Below are positions 62,988 through 64,000 of a stretch of DNA of 64,000 nt, one piece after another; the first letter of the stretch is position 1; each line of letters opens with the position of its first letter. The DNA lies in assembly GCF_000147335.1 (NCBI RefSeq), contig NC_014501.1, positions 1,751,501 through 1,815,500 of the forward strand, given 5' to 3'. Origin of the DNA: Gloeothece verrucosa PCC 7822. GTDB taxonomy: Bacteria > Cyanobacteriota > Cyanobacteriia > Cyanobacteriales > Microcystaceae. Under the pieces are notes generated by a model, which saw only the letters and a list, made by a program, of their open reading frames with translations, was not told where the DNA came from and ran no database searches. The position numbers and the translations under genes were made by a program.

Positions 62988-63914
62988 CTAAATTTGATAG
63001 CCATAGGATTCTAGATCAATCCCAATAATCTGGCTAGTAATTTGATTACTCTGTTGATAGTATTTGTCAATTCTGTGATTAATATATTTCTTCAGTTCAT
63101 TTTCAAATTGGTCATTCAAACTCTTCGGAACTATTTTATTTAAGTAGTAAAATATTCGATTGTTTAATTCTTGCATTCGGGAATTAGGATAGATTGAATC
63201 TCTATGAGAAACAAAATTAGTCCAACGCTTTAGTGCTAATATTAACCCTGAATATCCTTCATTTATCACTTGCTTTTGTAAGGTTGGATCAATATTTGTA
63301 CCGGTAAAACAGGAAAGTTTTTTGAAAAAAACTTCTTCTTTATTTTTCAACATTTCGTGCGGAAGAACTAAGACATTTTCTTTTCCAAATAACTTTTGAT
63401 AATACAGAATTAGCCAGTGATATTCTAGATATCCCAGCGTAAATAAGGGTTCAAATCCTGATCTTGGACGAGGAGCTTCGAGGTAATCTTGTATCGATGC
63501 CGTCAAATTATTGCGTACTTGATGCTTGTAAAGCGATAAGAGCATTTTTGATTGTTCCCGAATAACTATCAACACTCGTCCTTCTGGAAATGTAGCAATC
63601 AATCGATCTGCCGTTTCTTTACCGCTACCGCTATATCCCTTTTTCCAAGGATTTCCCGAAAGCATCTCATGAGTAATAACAGGAATTAAGCCTTTTTGCC
63701 AAGACTCACAAATACCGGGAGCAAAAAAAGCTCTGGCTTGACTACTTTCAAATGAAAAAGGATTGACAATAATTAGTTCTTCTATATAATCTTCAGGAGA
63801 CCAGGGAGAGTAAAAGCCATATTCAGCACTATTAAAAATTAGCTTTTGCAAAAATGAACTACCGGTTTTATGATAGCCAATATGAATTAAAATTTTCGTT
63901 TCTCTGGTTTCCAT
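62988..63914 (-). CDS. Sulfotransferase-like protein B
   Basis: 308 residues, the same length as its neighbour. It has IHIGYHKTGSSFLQKLIF, LIVIREQSKMLLSLYKHQVRNN and the shared C-terminus IGIDLESYGYQI. The catalytic-base equivalent and 3'-PAPS segments look intact in both. Sequence differs enough that this is an old duplication followed by divergence, not a recent copy. The two genes face each other, so they are under separate promoters. The 87 bases at the window's right end (63915-64000) are this gene's upstream region. Confidence 0.87.
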   Translation of the reverse strand: METRETKILIHIGYHKTGSSFLQKLIFNSAEYGFYSPWSPEDYIEELIIVNPFSFESSQARAFFAPGICESWQKGLIPVITHEMLSGNPWKKGYSGSGKETADRLIATFPEGRVLIVIREQSKMLLSLYKHQVRNNLTASIQDYLEAPRPRSGFEPLFTLGYLEYHWLILYYQKLFGKENVLVLPHEMLKNKEEVFFKKLSCFTGTNIDPTLQKQVINEGYSGLILALKRWTNFVSHRDSIYPNSRMQELNNRIFYYLNKIVPKSLNDQFENELKKYINHRIDKYYQQSNQITSQIIGIDLESYGYQI

Positions 63915-64000
63915 AGTTAAAAAACGAGTAATTTAGAACTAGAGACTTAACTCAAATTTAGATAATATACCATATTATGACTGGATTAAATGAAGCCATC

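Noticed and set aside
63440..63460. GGTTCAAATCC, like a tRNA T-arm
   Set aside because: It lies in the coding sequence of the sulfotransferase and no cloverleaf can be drawn around it.

Overview
The window is a piece of a cyanobacterial chromosome. The evidence is a complete C-phycocyanin operon (cpcB-cpcA-cpcC2-cpcC1-cpcD-cpcE), a GUN4-domain protein, a PEP-CTERM protein of the cyanobacterial type, and at least eight copies of the HIP1 octamer GCGATCGC. DNA is AT-rich and intergenic spaces are long. The phycocyanin operon has the gene order and protein lengths of unicellular Synechocystis/Cyanothece-like species. A nitrogenase-associated ArsC-like protein hints at a diazotroph. A unicellular Cyanothece/Gloeothece-type strain is my inference, not something proved here. 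I saw no rRNA, tRNA or CRISPR array. Layout: 1-15.5 kb holds central metabolism and housekeeping genes: bifunctional AdhE, an isocitrate/isopropylmalate dehydrogenase relative, a large secreted subtilase with SdrD-like and RTX repeats, a nitrogenase-associated protein, a 42-codon small gene, dihydropteroate synthase, a cupin, a GUN4 protein, class I fructose-bisphosphate aldolase, a site-2 protease and a degenerate metallo-beta-lactamase-fold protein. 15.6-25 kb holds conserved cyanobacterial hypotheticals, a Dam-type DNA methylase, aroB, a DMT transporter, an alpha/beta hydrolase/DUF1400 pair, MgtC and a cyclic-nucleotide-binding protein. 25-31.8 kb is phosphoenolpyruvate synthase followed by a more accessory stretch. 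That stretch has a GmrSD-like (DUF262/DUF1524) protein bracketed by palindromic repeats, one of which is interrupted by a 151-bp MITE-like element, then a Uma2 nuclease. 31.9-47.2 kb holds an aminotransferase, enolase, exported proteins, a GH13 amylase with starch-binding modules, a 1426-residue hybrid histidine kinase translationally coupled to a REC-GGDEF protein, a ketopantoate-reductase relative and an EgtD-like methyltransferase. 47.3-57.6 kb is cydAB (bd-type oxidase), a PEP-CTERM protein, a scrambled patch of gene fragments, an FkbM methyltransferase and the cpc operon. 58-64 kb holds a DUF4168 protein, rsmH, a NarL-type regulator, a glycosyltransferase and two convergent sulfotransferase paralogues that look like surface-polysaccharide genes. 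Working together: CpcA/B are the rod antenna pigments, CpcC1/C2/D assemble the rod, and CpcE attaches bilin to CpcA. Its usual partner CpcF is not next to it. PpsA, Eno, class I aldolase and AdhE cover glycolysis/gluconeogenesis and fermentation. CydAB is a respiratory quinol oxidase. The most unusual DNA is the 51.2-52.2 kb mosaic, where two out-of-order pieces of cpcE, the 5' part of an FkbM gene and a copy of the DNA just upstream of cydA sit side by side. I found no single convincing new multi-gene system. The best leads are this mosaic, the repeat-flanked GmrSD island with its nested MITE, two or three unannotated microproteins, and the domain-within-domain subtilase.
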